A stretch of DNA of 64,000 bases, taken from contig CM034595.1 in the NCBI GenBank assembly GCA_020091685.1, forward strand, positions 18,771,564 through 18,835,563, given 5' to 3'. This DNA comes from Lutjanus erythropterus (taxonomy: Eukaryota; Chordata; Actinopteri; Lutjaniformes; Lutjanidae). This document shows, piece by piece, positions 40,589 through 51,068 of this stretch. Within the stretch, counting starts at the first letter, position 1, and each line of letters opens with the position of its first letter. Both the position numbers and the translations under genes were made by a program. Under the pieces are notes generated by a model. That model searched no databases and was not told the DNA's origin. It saw only the letters and a program-made list of their open reading frames with translations.

Positions 40589-41351
40589 ACAATGGACTTT
40601 TGAGCTAAGCTGCTTTACTGGTTGAAAGAAGGCATGATATTAATTTAGCTGGAGCTCAGGTATGTTGATGGAGGATTGTGGTAAATTCTGTTTTGAAATT
40701 TCAATTTGTTCCAGATTGTTGACATTATACATTTGTCTCTGATGGTTTTAGCTGTGGGAAAGTAAAGTTACCAATACATAATTGCATACACAGACTTGTC
40801 AGGAGAAAGCAATTACCAGTATAATACTGGATTTCCAGATGTTTTTCCAAATTATAAGATTGTCCCTTCATATAAAGTTTGGAAATTGCTTTTCTCCACA
40901 TATTCTTCTCTTTTTTTGCCTCTAAAACTGCACAGGACCCCTGTCAATGTGACTGCCACCAAAGACTCAAGAAATAATCTCACTACCAGCATGGAATCAC
41001 TCCAGGAGTGCGCCCAAAGCCAAATTCAATTTCAGGGCCTAAGGGACCATGAATGGGAAGCAAGAGATAAAACAGCTAACTTGACTTGCTGAAGAAAGCC
41101 GAAGAATGCTGCCCTATTTGTCATCTCAATTACAGAGTTTAGAGAGGCCCACTGCTGTGATGGCCAACCCCGCACAGACACAGACCCTGTACCGCATTTA
41201 CTAGTTACTGACTGCCCTCCTCCTTTCCCTCCTGCATTTTTCCAATCTCTCTCTCCTTTGTTCTTTTCTCTCCTTCATAAATACAAACCGACATAAATCC
41301 TCCTCTCCACTCGTAACGGCCCATTATAACATGCTAGGGAAAAGGAGGGGG

Positions 41352-41395
41352 ATAGATGGATGGAAGGGTAGATGGATGGATGGTTGGGTGATGAT
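41352..41395. repeat. (GATG)n tetranucleotide repeat
   Basis: Imperfect GATG array with related units continuing to about 41455. Confidence 0.85.
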
Positions 41396-43887
41396 AGAAA
41401 AAAAATACATCACAGATGAAAGATGTACAGGATAGCCAGATGGATGGTTGGATCAGAGAGGTAGGGAGCTAAAAGATTGACCTGTTGACCTGTATCTGAT
41501 GTCTCATAAGTGGTGGGCCTTGTTGTGCTCCCTGGTTTGATTGTAAAGCAGCAGGCAGGATCGGGGGATGGGGGCACATTGAAACGGAGGGACAAAGGTG
41601 GCAGATGAGGGGAAGAGGAGTGTAATGTTTGTCATTTATCCTCTCCACATAACAGGTTATTAGATATGTATGACAAAGAAAGCAGTTTATTTTCTTTCTG
41701 AACGTCAGTCGAATCAGTACTGATGGGAAATGTCTAAGATGCACATCAAATATATTACTTAACATTTCTACACTGTGCCTTAATGCAAACATTTCAAAGG
41801 AGCACTTCCTCTAACATGAAGCTTTGATACTTGACAATGACAAGCTCCTCCACAGAGTTTGCTTTTGTCACTTCCAGATGGGAGGTCACCACGTATTAAA
41901 AAACATCAGAATACCTTCAGATGACTTAAAATATATATGAATGCATCAACTTGTCTCTTTGTACCTGCTCTTCATTTCCCCTTCCTCCTGTCAAATTGTC
42001 TCCTTCTATTCAGCCGCATCTTTATGCTCCTGCCTTATTTTTTCAGCACTGATACACACAAACAGTTTGTTTATCCTGGTGAAATAAGGATCACGAGGTT
42101 ATATGGATGCCATATAGCCTTTGATCTGTAGCTAAGTAGATACATTAGCCCGTCTAACCTTTACTGCCCCCTGTTCCTATGTCACACACGCACACTAAAT
42201 CTAAACAGTTTCTAAAAGATAAAAGAATATCAGGTGAAATTGTATCATCCGAGGCTATCATCTCGGTGAGAGAAGATCAATATTAGGAGGCCAATAAAGA
42301 AGCAAAGATATCAAAAAGGCCCTATAAAGAAAGAGGTACAGCAGTTATTTATTAATGGTGCAAAGATCAGACTTCAGTGGAAGCCTGTGTTCCCTTAAGA
42401 ATGAAAACATAAAACATATTTGCTAGCCTACGCGTGGGCTTCTGTATACATTTTCAGGGAGCAAAGGAATCAAGGTAATTTATTATCATTCTACAAGAAT
42501 GAAAATAGAGTTGTAGTTCCTTCATGTTACATGCAAAACGCAAGACATACAGGCCTACAGATAATTATAAAATAAAAATAATGGAATAGCATAAAAAAAA
42601 ACAATAACATGGCCAACATCTTCACATAAAAAGTTCAATATCTGGGAAACTGTATCTAACAGCTACAGCTGTGTTTGTGCATGAAGTATCATCAGTGTAA
42701 AAAATTACATTGTTGTGGAGCAGGACTCTCTGTGTCGGCACAACAATCTCTGTTTTCCCAGTCCAATTCCATCCATTTCATTTTCCTGTCCCAGCGGTAG
42801 CATGGCTCTAATCACCACTCACTTCCTCTCCTCCTGGGGTGCCCAGAGCGGTGCGTCTGGCTCACGTGGCTGCATGTTTGAAAGATGCCAACGGCATCTG
42901 TTGATCATCTAAAGGTCCCCTGCTCTTTAATCCAAATGTCATGCTTCATTTTCCAATGCCTACGAATATACTTTTGTCATAGGTGATGCATGTGTCAGCA
43001 ATAAAGCTGAAAAAAATAACAGTTTAAAAGAGAAAAGTAGTGCAAAAGAAAAGGTGGTTTGAAGGAACTACTGGCCACTCCATCTACATGTGCAGCTGTT
43101 ACCACAGCAAAGGCTGCAAAAAAAAAAATCTGTATTTTACTCTTCAAATAACCAATTGTTCTTGTGTTTTTGTTTGTTGAGCATCACTAAGAGACATTAA
43201 ATCTGGCTAGATGCCCTTGCAAAAATGTGTAGCCATGGGTGTCATTAATTAATTTTTTATGGATCTGCCAGTGGGCTAGGAAACCAAAGCTGTGTTTGTT
43301 GTTAGCAAGAAAATCAACATCTGGCACAGCTAAAAAAGATAATTGATTTGGATAAGCAAGCTTGTGACCACAGTAGCAACACTACCCACCAAATCACTGA
43401 CGCTGCACGTGTCAAGCACCACAAAACTGGGCAGTAGATGTAATGTGTATCACTATATAAATGTTAAGTACTATGTGCATGCTCAGCAACCCAACCTGAG
43501 ATAACTAAAAGATAAAAATGCCATTTACAGCAGGCAGTAACTTGAACTTTATGTTAGGTAGATGCACTATGATTAACAGCAGTTTTACAGTAGTGATGTA
43601 GTTCTTTTTGAGCCAACCAAATATACGTAGTCTCACACCTCAAGAACCAAGCTCATAAAAGTATACCAGTACTCTTGTCATGTGGAAAACAGACCTGCAA
43701 GCAATTTTGGTGCAGCAAAGAAGTGCATCTATTAGCAGTTCATTGAAGTAAGTATTTTAGTAGCCATTACCAAAGGCAAATCCCCTAGCTTAAAGGTTTA
43801 TGCCCAGGCTTCCGAGCAGGAATAACAGCTCTCAGTTTATACGAGGTCATAAAGAACTGTAATGATACTGGGGAAATTAGTTTCTAT

Positions 43888-44052
43888 GGAGGGGGTGAAG
43901 GAGGGAGGAAAAAGGGAGGAAAAGAGGGCAGAAGGGATGGAACAGGGCAGTGAGAAGGCAGAGGAGGGAGGAGGAGGAGGAGGAGGAGTGGAGGGAAAGA
44001 GATGAAAAGATGCTGTGGAATGGGAGGAAGAAGGAAAGGGAAAGAATGAGCA
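43888..44052. repeat. Polypurine block with (GGA)n core
   Basis: About 160 bp with very few pyrimidines, including a GGA run at 43964-43990 and many GGG triplets. This composition can form triplex or G-quadruplex structures. Confidence 0.85.
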
Positions 44053-44208
44053 AATCAGAGAAAAACAGAGGGAATGAAAGTCACAGTGTGTGAATGTGAG
44101 TGTGTGTATGTGTGTGTAGCCAGACGATTTAGGGTTGATGACACATTGTAAAATTAAGCCTCAGTTCAGCTGTCCTTCATTAGAGTGAGGCCTGCAGTGC
44201 AAACTAGT

Positions 44209-44210
<2 letters not shown>

Positions 44211-44290
<80 letters not shown>
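44211..44290. repeat. (CA)n microsatellite
   Basis: Eighty bases of uninterrupted CA. Confidence 0.98.
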
Positions 44291-44291
<1 letters not shown>

Positions 44292-44751
44292 CGTAAACTC
44301 AATCTGTTCTTTATTAGAGAACAGCTGGGGGTGTATGACAGCTTGACTGGACAGTCTTATGCTGTAAACTCTGCCTGACCTTCATTAAACAGTTAAGTGC
44401 GGTGGTTCACTAACAGTTTAAATGGATGACCTAATCACTGCCATGTGAGTCTGTCTCACTGTCAGTGAGCTTCTCAGACAGACAAGACCACTTAACAAGC
44501 TACTCAGACAGCAAGGCAGATAGGATGTGAAAGCAACACTGATAGCTGCTTTTACAAAATGTGAATCTAAACCAGTAATCCTACTGAGCAATGATGGCAA
44601 AAATAAGTTTTGTGTGTAAGGAAAGTTTCAATCACTTGAACCATGAAAAAGCAGTAAATCAAGTCACTCTGCTCTTGAAAATCAAATTTTAACACATTAC
44701 TCCTGTGGATCAAAACAAGACTGAATTTTCTAATACCAGTTTACTCCAGCT

Positions 44752-45517
44752 CCGGGGTTCTCAATCTTTTGTAACATAAGGCCCACTTCTAATGATTAAA
44801 AACTTTCCCAAATAAATGAGAAAAACATAAATATAAGAAAATAAAAAGGAGAAAAAATAAAATGGGCAGTGAGACATTTTCACCACATTCAACACACTGT
44901 GCTTTTGGTTCAGCATCACTGCCTGCCATTATGAATCCAAATTCAAAGTATTCAGGGTTAAATTCCCTCACTATAGCTGCAATGAGTGGTTGATTAACCA
45001 AGTAGTCGACTATTTTGATAATCAATTAATTGTTTCAGCCATTTTTCAAGAAAAAATGTAAAACATTTGCTTTTTATAGACTAAACAATTAAACATTTAT
45101 CTATTAATATGCTGATTATTTTCACAATTATTGACTAATGAAAATAATCATTAGTTGCAGCCCTATTCCTCACCACACACACTGGAGCTTTCACTGTACA
45201 GGGTTGTCTCCCACATCACTTTTTCCGTTTAATAAAATAATCCATTTTGTGTCATTGCATTCAAGCAGACATTAGTTAGCTAATTTTGGCAAAACATGTT
45301 TTTCTCTACCTGATGATGTGTCTTGATTGGCCTGGTGACATTCTAACATAAATGGTCACTGAAATTATTCATTTTAATTTGATGTTTTTGTTATTTATAC
45401 AAATTATTGAGCACATTTGGATATAAAAATAACTATCTTTTGTTTTGTTTTTTCATTTTTTTAACTAACCATCAGGCAGAACCTCTGCATCTGCAGCCCA
45501 CTGGTTGAGAATGACGT
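44752..45517. mobile_element. Charlie-like hAT element, host of a nested MITE
   Basis: The left end CCGGGGTTCTCAATCTTTTG and the right end (reverse complement ACGTCATTCTCAACCAGTGG) match the GGTTCTCAA terminus typical of Charlie-type hAT elements. The flanks CTCCAGCT (44744-44751) and CTTTAGCT (45518-45525) agree at 6 of 8 bases, consistent with an old target duplication. GGCCCA near the left is echoed by GCAGCCCA near the right. There is no transposase frame. It is interrupted by a second MITE at 44972-45165. Confidence 0.65.
44972..45165. mobile_element. Nested MITE (194 bp) with TAGGGCTGCAAC-type ends
   Basis: The right end in reverse complement is TAGGGCTGCAACTAATGATT and the left end reads TATAGCTGCAATGAGTGGTT, so the termini are inverted. 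The flanking 8-mers TCCCTCAC (44964-44971) and TTCCTCAC (45166-45173) differ at one base. The ends match a MITE family very common in fish. Its position inside the Charlie-like element dates it as the later insertion. Confidence 0.85.
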
Positions 45518-45885
45518 CTTTAGCTCATACTTTATTATCAACATTAATTGCTTTGAGTTAAATGTTTTTAATTATTAAATCTAAGACAGCAGACACAACA
45601 ATTAAAAGCCATTATCATTTGATTATGCACTCTTCTACAAGAAACTAATAAATTCTTACTCTTGACAGTCAAGTCATTCTTAGTTCATGTATTCTGTCAA
45701 TAAGTGGACAGTACTTACTGAAAATCATTCATACATGGAGCATGAAGGCTCAAAAACTAAATTTCCCATCCCAGCAATGAAAGGATTCTCATTCATTCAT
45801 TCATGAGCTGATCAATGCATTGCTGCCTATTCACTCATACAATGGGTACTTTTGTACGGGTGTGTGTTGGTGTGTGTTGAAATAC

Positions 45886-45934
45886 CTTTAACAGCCTCGT
45901 CCACTACTTCCACCACCCGATCAATCTGCTGGAC
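45886..45934 (-). CDS. cdkal1: cdkal1 exon: MTTase to radical-SAM linker (49 nt)
   Basis: This is a very short 49-nt exon encoding VQQIDRVVEVVDEAVK plus the first base of a glycine codon. The acceptor is TCTGTATTTCAG and the donor is GTATTTCA. The sequence matches the CDKAL1 helix after GLSIIG, with conservative changes compared with mammals. It corresponds to about human residues 157-173 (recalled numbering). The donor departs from GTRAGT at positions +4 to +5, so it looks weak, and CA-rich intron sequence starts about 7 nt inside the intron. Because 49 is not a multiple of three, skipping this exon would shift the frame before the radical-SAM domain. I am confident because the phases on both sides fit the flanking exons exactly. 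Confidence 0.92.
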
Positions 45935-46356
45935 CTGAAATACAGACAGACACACATGGGAAAAGTTTATTGATGCTGACAAACCAAGTGCGCGCAGTCA
46001 AACAAACGCCTGGTATTGACAACCCACAAACACACATAAACTGATCCACATTTAAACATGGTGGGCATGTAAATATACACAAAGGCAATAAGCAGTATGC
46101 ACACAGACAAACAAGTACAAACAGATACAATCACACCAAGTTTTCTCCAGCCAGGATTAAGTGATATAGATTTCCTAAATGCCACTAGGTGTCTATGCAG
46201 CTGTAGCACCAATTATATTATGGATTGACTGAGACAGTGTGGTGGTGGGATTTTATGGAAGAAAACCAAGAGGCAAAAACAGAAAGAGGCAGAAAAATGA
46301 TCATACAGGTAAGAATAAAGCAACAGCAGAGCCTTAGATTATGAGACAATAACTAA

Positions 46357-46545
46357 AAGAGAAACATATTATCATCAAGCGAGAGGGTTGTTCTCCTCAT
46401 TGCCTCCTGTGAAGAAAATCCTGCCGATCTCCCCCAGGGTGCTCTGAAACACCACAAAGTCATGCAGAGAAAGCTGGAAAAAAATCTGGCTGAGCTGGAC
46501 ACTTAAAGAGCCAGAAGATTCTACTGAGAACAACACTGATTACAA
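46357..46545. other. Exon-like block open on both strands
   Basis: Plus strand 46357-46503 stays open and ends LKHHKVMQRKLEKNLAELDT then stop. Minus strand 46545-46376 stays open through LSLHDFVVFQSTLGEIGR and IFFTGGNEENNPLA then stop. On the minus strand two acceptor-like sites precede phase-0 continuations: TTTTTTTCCAG before CTTTCT, and GTGTTTCAG before AGCACC. Phase 0 is what the upstream exon (ending GLSIIG) requires. No convincing donor follows, so on that strand it could only be a terminal exon. No protein family was recognised. A conserved non-coding element or chance are real alternatives. Confidence 0.35.
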
Positions 46546-47195
46546 ATCTACCATCCTTCATTTAATCATCTGAACAGAAATGGGTGGAAGAGTGAATGAG
46601 AACAAGAGACAGAGAGGGACGGAAACAGAGAGATTAAGTAATAGGGAACAACAATAAATGATTTCTCCTGACATTCTTTCTAATTTCATTCTGCACAGCA
46701 TCCCTTCTGGCTCTAATTTGCTCACTTTCTGTATTCTTGGAGGTCTATGCTCCAGCCCTTGGCACCCGTTTTGAATGACTTCAGGTCCATTACCCAGAGT
46801 AACCTTCTTTTAAACACACTCGCACAGATGCACACTGCGCTTTGCAGGCAGCAGTTCTATGCTGAGTTCATTCAGAACAGCAGCGGGTGTCCCTACTCAC
46901 AGTATGGGCCCGGTATTGTTTACATTTTAAAGATTAATTCAGAACTCATTTTACAATTCTGGTTCTTACAGAATTCTCGTTTATAAACTTTTCAGTTGTG
47001 TGTAGGTGTGTAGGAGAATCTACAGTGGCTTCAAAACTTAGGAAAAATGTAAAAGGCTGCTGTGTTTATGGATTTGTTTGTGGATTCTGGGCCACTGTAG
47101 AAAATAAATGTCTCATTCTAAGGGAATGAAAACACAATTCTGATTTTCAGGCGATCATACACTAATGAAAACATAAAACTCATGAATATTATATT

Positions 47196-47335
47196 AAATT
47201 TCTGCCATAGTCATGCCACAGTCTGTTCACCTTGCTGCTGTCTGGCAAGAGATACACAAGTATCTGTTGCCATACCACCAAACTACTGAGGCCCTTTTCT
47301 TCCCTCAGGCTGTGCAACTGCTTAATTCATCCTCT
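47196..47335 (+). mobile_element. LINE tail: C-terminal coding remnant
   Basis: The plus-strand reading SLFTLLLSGKRYTSICCHTT, then after a frameshift FFPQAVQLLNSSSTL, matches the conserved C-terminal end of fish non-LTR retrotransposon ORF2 proteins (CR1/L2/Rex-like: ...GxRYR...RTTR...SFFPxAVxLLN). Only the last ~45 codons remain. They are broken by the frameshift, as expected of a 5'-truncated dead copy. A TATA run follows. Confidence 0.65.
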
Positions 47336-47800
47336 ACTCTTCACCTTATAAAACAGCTTGTTTTTTATATATATATATTTCTATGACTTGTTTATTCAAC
47401 CAATTTACTGCATATAATTTTAATTTAATATTATATTTTTTATGAGAGCAAAAAGAAAATTGCAACTTAATGTGATTACAAAACTGGGCTCACAGTATTC
47501 ACCTATGTAGTCTAACCAAGGCATACAGATGTGTATTCTGAGAAGACTGATGTGCGTGCCTCTCATGTTTACAATATTGCTTACCCACTGTAATCCTCTG
47601 ATTACCTAGCCAGCACTGTGTACGTGTGTGGGTGTGTGTGATGTGTCTCAGATACAGGATGTGACATGTCTAGTTCAGAGATGGGAAACACTGTAGGCTT
47701 TGCGTGCCTGTCTGTGTACCTTACATACAATACGCTGTCATTCATCCATTTCACAGCTGCATCAGACAGGAAAACACAACAGAAATACACATAAAAGCTG

Positions 47801-47830
47801 ACACACACACACACATACACACACACACAG
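47801..47830. repeat. (CA)n repeat
   Basis: Short CA array with one TA interruption. Confidence 0.93.
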
Positions 47831-48076
47831 GTCAATTAAACTGGATGAATTCAACAGGAAGCACTTTTTTTTTAACTACAGCCCTTATCTAGCCGTTAGC
47901 GCAATCACTATATACAAATTCAGGACTGGTTATTTGCATGTAATTTGCATAACCCACCAACTGTCACTGTCATTGTGTGGTTGATTGTAACTACCAAGGA
48001 TGCACAAGGGGACTGTGTGCATACTCATATACCTCTGTCTGAATTTGTGTGGCTGCTTCTGCATATGTCCATCAGG

Positions 48077-48120
48077 GTGTGTGTGCTTGTGTGAGAGTGT
48101 GTGTGTGTGTGTGTGTGTGC
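48077..48120. repeat. TG-rich repeat
   Basis: TG units with CT and AG interruptions, then a pure TG run. Confidence 0.9.
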
Positions 48121-49234
48121 ATCAATGCATAATCCAATCTACTCATGAGAATGAAAGACCCACCAGTGGTAAACTTCCCAGATGTTTCTGGTTCCCCCCT
48201 GAAGGCTATTACATGTACAAACCTGTTTATCTGAATGTAATTATATTATACATGCACGGCACTTGATTTGAATGTAATTATGTTACACAGTGGCATGTTT
48301 ACTTAAATGGAATTGCATTATTTATGGTAAAGGATATTTAATGTAACATTTGAGACACCCCCCACCCATTATTTATAAGAAAGTGGCAGTAATCAACATT
48401 GGGTATCGGACTGTTTCATTTATCCCCATTTTCAACAAGGCAGTTCTGTTTTTTACGTAAGCAATTTAATTTAGCATAATATGAAATTTAGATCGAGGTT
48501 TTCTGCAGTGATTTAGAAGACAAAGCTTGCTTCTCTCTGAACATGGAAATGAAAAAATAATGCAAGCAAATATGATTCTTCTAAATTGAACAACTGTATG
48601 TTTCTTAGGCATGCAGAAATAATTAAGCTCTACTAAATGTGGAATAAATGTCTTCATGTTTATGGCTGGTATAGGCATGTTTGGATGGCACATTGTTCAA
48701 CTACATTTAACAACTTCACATTGTTTATGTTGTATGTCTGGAATAATTTTGTTTACATATTTACTTGCAAGATTGAACTGACACACAAAAGTAACTTTAC
48801 ATTCACCCTCAACAAGACCCTTCAGTTTTAATATGTGAGCATGAGATTTTCAGGGCCCTGGAAGGTGGCAAAGTAAAGCGAATAGAAAATCGCTAAATCG
48901 CTAATTGCAAACATCATCTGTGTTTTGATGAGGAGTAATCATTTAGTTGTTAAATGGTAGTAACCTTGACATCCTTTTAGTGTTGTACAGTGGTGAAATA
49001 GACAGTTTGTCATGCAGTCCATTCTTACCTACACCACAGGGTTATGAGTGGAAAAGTCTGTTTAGACACTATAAAGTAAATGGCCCTAACAAATCTAGAG
49101 GGACAGAATGTCCAATGCCACTTTTAAAGAAAAGGTAATAGAGACGTCAAGTTTATGGTGGCGTCCCAAAGCCATGAGGTCTTCACATCATTCACTTGAC
49201 TTCTCTGCTGTGAGACAAAGGTATGAAAAGACAG

Positions 49235-50298
49235 TACAGATTGGCTTGTGAAAGTATTCAACCCTAAACTCGTCAGATTATAAATGATACACTGAGACTT
49301 GTAAAGTGACTGAAATATATCTGTGTAAGTATTTGGTTTACGATTAGCCTCCACCAGTCAAAAGTTAAAATAAAACCCACTGTAAATTTGAAGGGAAGAT
49401 GTGAACATGAAGACCAAAGAATATTGCCTAGACAAGGCAGTTCCCAAAACTCAGTATTCAAGCAAGAAGGAGACCTATGTGAGAAGCTACTAAGAATCCA
49501 ACAATCACCTTGAAAGAGCTACAGAGTTCAGTGACCAAGGGTGGCGTGACGGTGCACCACCAGTCAGCCATATCAAGAGCTTTGCATAAAATGGTCTGTT
49601 TGGGAGGGTGGTTAGAAGAAAGCATGACAGTGACACAGCTGTGATGTCGGACAAGGTGGTCCAAGATACGGTTTTTGGTCAGAATTCAACAAGCTACGTG
49701 TGGGGCAATCCTAACGCTACCCATGCCTCAGTAAACACCATCCCCACAGTGAAGCATGATGGTGACAGTCTCATGCTGTGGAGATGTTTTTCCTCTGCAG
49801 GGACTGGACATCTTGACAGATCTGAAGGAAGAATGGATGGGGCTAAATTCAGGGACATACTTAAAGCTTGGGGGGAAAGTTCACCTTTCAACTAAATAAT
49901 GACCATAAGCATGAGGCCAATCAATACAGGAGTGGTTAAACTACAAAAAGGTGAATGCTCTATAATGGCCAAGTCAAGATTGAAAATCTGTGGCACTGTT
50001 AATAAATTGCGGTCCACAGCTGTCATCCAACCAACCTGAACAACCTAAAGCAAAAACTGTGTACACAAAGCTGGTAGATACTTACCACAAAATACTTAAA
50101 GCTGTTATTGCAGCAAAAGTTGGCTCAAGTCCTAATGTGTAGAGGTTAAATACTTACTAGGTTGAATTTTAAATTACAATTAAAGGGCTGGCTGACAAAT
50201 AATCAATTTTTGCTTTGAAAAATGATATGAGTTTGCAATAAAAAGGCATAATGTCTGACAACTTTTAAGGGGGCTGAATACTTTTTCAAGCCGCTGTA
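49235..50298 (+). mobile_element. Decayed Tc1-like transposon, near full length (1064 bp)
   Basis: The left end TACAGATTGGCTTGTGAAAG with TATTCAACCC and the right end GGGCTGAATACTTTTTCAAG with CCGCTGTA are inverted repeats ending in TA, the Tc1 target. Transposase pieces are readable around 49540-49895 in different frames: [20 protein letters not shown] and [17 protein letters not shown] correspond to the conserved GGGSVMVWGCFSA...MDGAKYREIL region. Stops and frameshifts break the frame, so it is inactive. It belongs to a different Tc1 subfamily from the 31.7-kb copy because the termini differ. Confidence 0.88.
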
Positions 50299-50781
50299 TC
50301 TTTCAACACTGGTGGGAAACATTCTGTAAGTGGCACATAAGACGCCGTGCACGAGAAAAGACATAAATATTGGGCATTAAGATTGATGGAAGAAGAATAT
50401 TATGGACTTTTGGGATCATTTTACTTTCTTTAGGGTAGAACCTAGACACTAACCCATATAAATTTTATAGGTTAGTGGGCAGCATCATATTTGTCCACTC
50501 ATTTTCTTACCACTGTCCTCTATCTGTCAAATACATTATGCTTCTTTTCATCCTTTTCAACTATGTCAGGCACTTTCCCCTTCTCCTCCTCCCCCTTTCT
50601 ATCCTGCGTACTCTTCTCCCTCCTTCCATCATCTAGTCTTCCGCCTTTTCTACTTCCCACCATGTTCATCTTAGTAGTCTTGGTCTTGTCTCCTGGGGAG
50701 GTCTATTGATCCACCAAGCGGCAGGGAGGCCAGAATAGAACAGACACAGCAGGTTGGCAGCCAGGTGAATGATGGGTCAAA

Positions 50782-50834
50782 CTGTCTGTATCTATCTGTA
50801 TCTATCTGTCTGTCCGTCTTGTCTGTCCATCTGT
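50782..50834. repeat. CTGT/CTAT tetranucleotide repeat
   Basis: Imperfect array of CTGT and CTAT units. Confidence 0.85.
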
Positions 50835-50971
50835 ACTCCTCAAAGGTTGTTCATTACACACAAATAAAGAAAAAGGAAAGCACAGTAGCATATAATGCAG
50901 TATATGAACATATCCCTACATTACTCAGATTATCCATTTCATATAAGTACCATGCATACAGATATACTTAC

Positions 50972-51068
50972 CCCTATGATGCTGAGTCCTTTGAGGTAAT
51001 CCATCCGTGGCTGGGCCTGGGGAACACAACCTGCTACTACCACTTTTTTCTGCTGGTCCTGGGCTTTT
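50972..51068 (-). CDS. cdkal1: cdkal1 exon: end of methylthiotransferase domain
   Basis: This is a 97-nt exon. The minus-strand acceptor reads ATTTGTACAG and the donor is GTAAGTAT. It starts with the last base of a split lysine codon, then encodes 32 residues in two readable blocks: [17 protein letters not shown] followed by [15 protein letters not shown]. The AGCVPQ block is the conserved third-cysteine motif of the UPF0004/MTTase domain. By family knowledge that cysteine helps hold the auxiliary 4Fe-4S cluster that donates sulfur. The exon corresponds to about residues 125-156 of the human protein (recalled numbering, not aligned). The exon ends in phase 0. It is the most upstream exon in the window, and the intron before it runs off the right edge. 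CDKAL1 methylthiolates t6A37 of tRNA-Lys(UUU) at the endoplasmic reticulum. I see no frameshift or stop, so the exon looks intact. Confidence 0.93.

Larger units (their letters stand above)
37971..45885 (-). other. cdkal1: cdkal1 intron, about 7.9 kb
   Basis: The intron lies between the short 49-nt exon and the IRKNPLIE exon. It holds a dispersed repeat near 40.0 kb, an AC/TA tract at 40.5 kb, GATG tetramers at 41.35 kb, a polypurine block at 43.9 kb, a long CA tract at 44.2 kb and nested hAT elements at 44.75-45.52 kb. No further exon was recognised. Confidence 0.85.
45935..50971 (-). other. cdkal1: cdkal1 intron, about 5.0 kb
   Basis: The intron lies between the AGCVPQ exon and the 49-nt exon. 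It contains an exon-like block at 46.36-46.55 kb, a LINE tail at 47.2 kb, minor CA/TG tracts and a Tc1-like copy at 49.24-50.30 kb. The stretch 47840-49230 has no recognised feature beyond a TG-rich stretch. Confidence 0.85.

Noticed and set aside
49608..49895. 95-codon plus-strand frame as a host gene
   Set aside because: It is the decayed transposase part of the Tc1-like element and is reported there.
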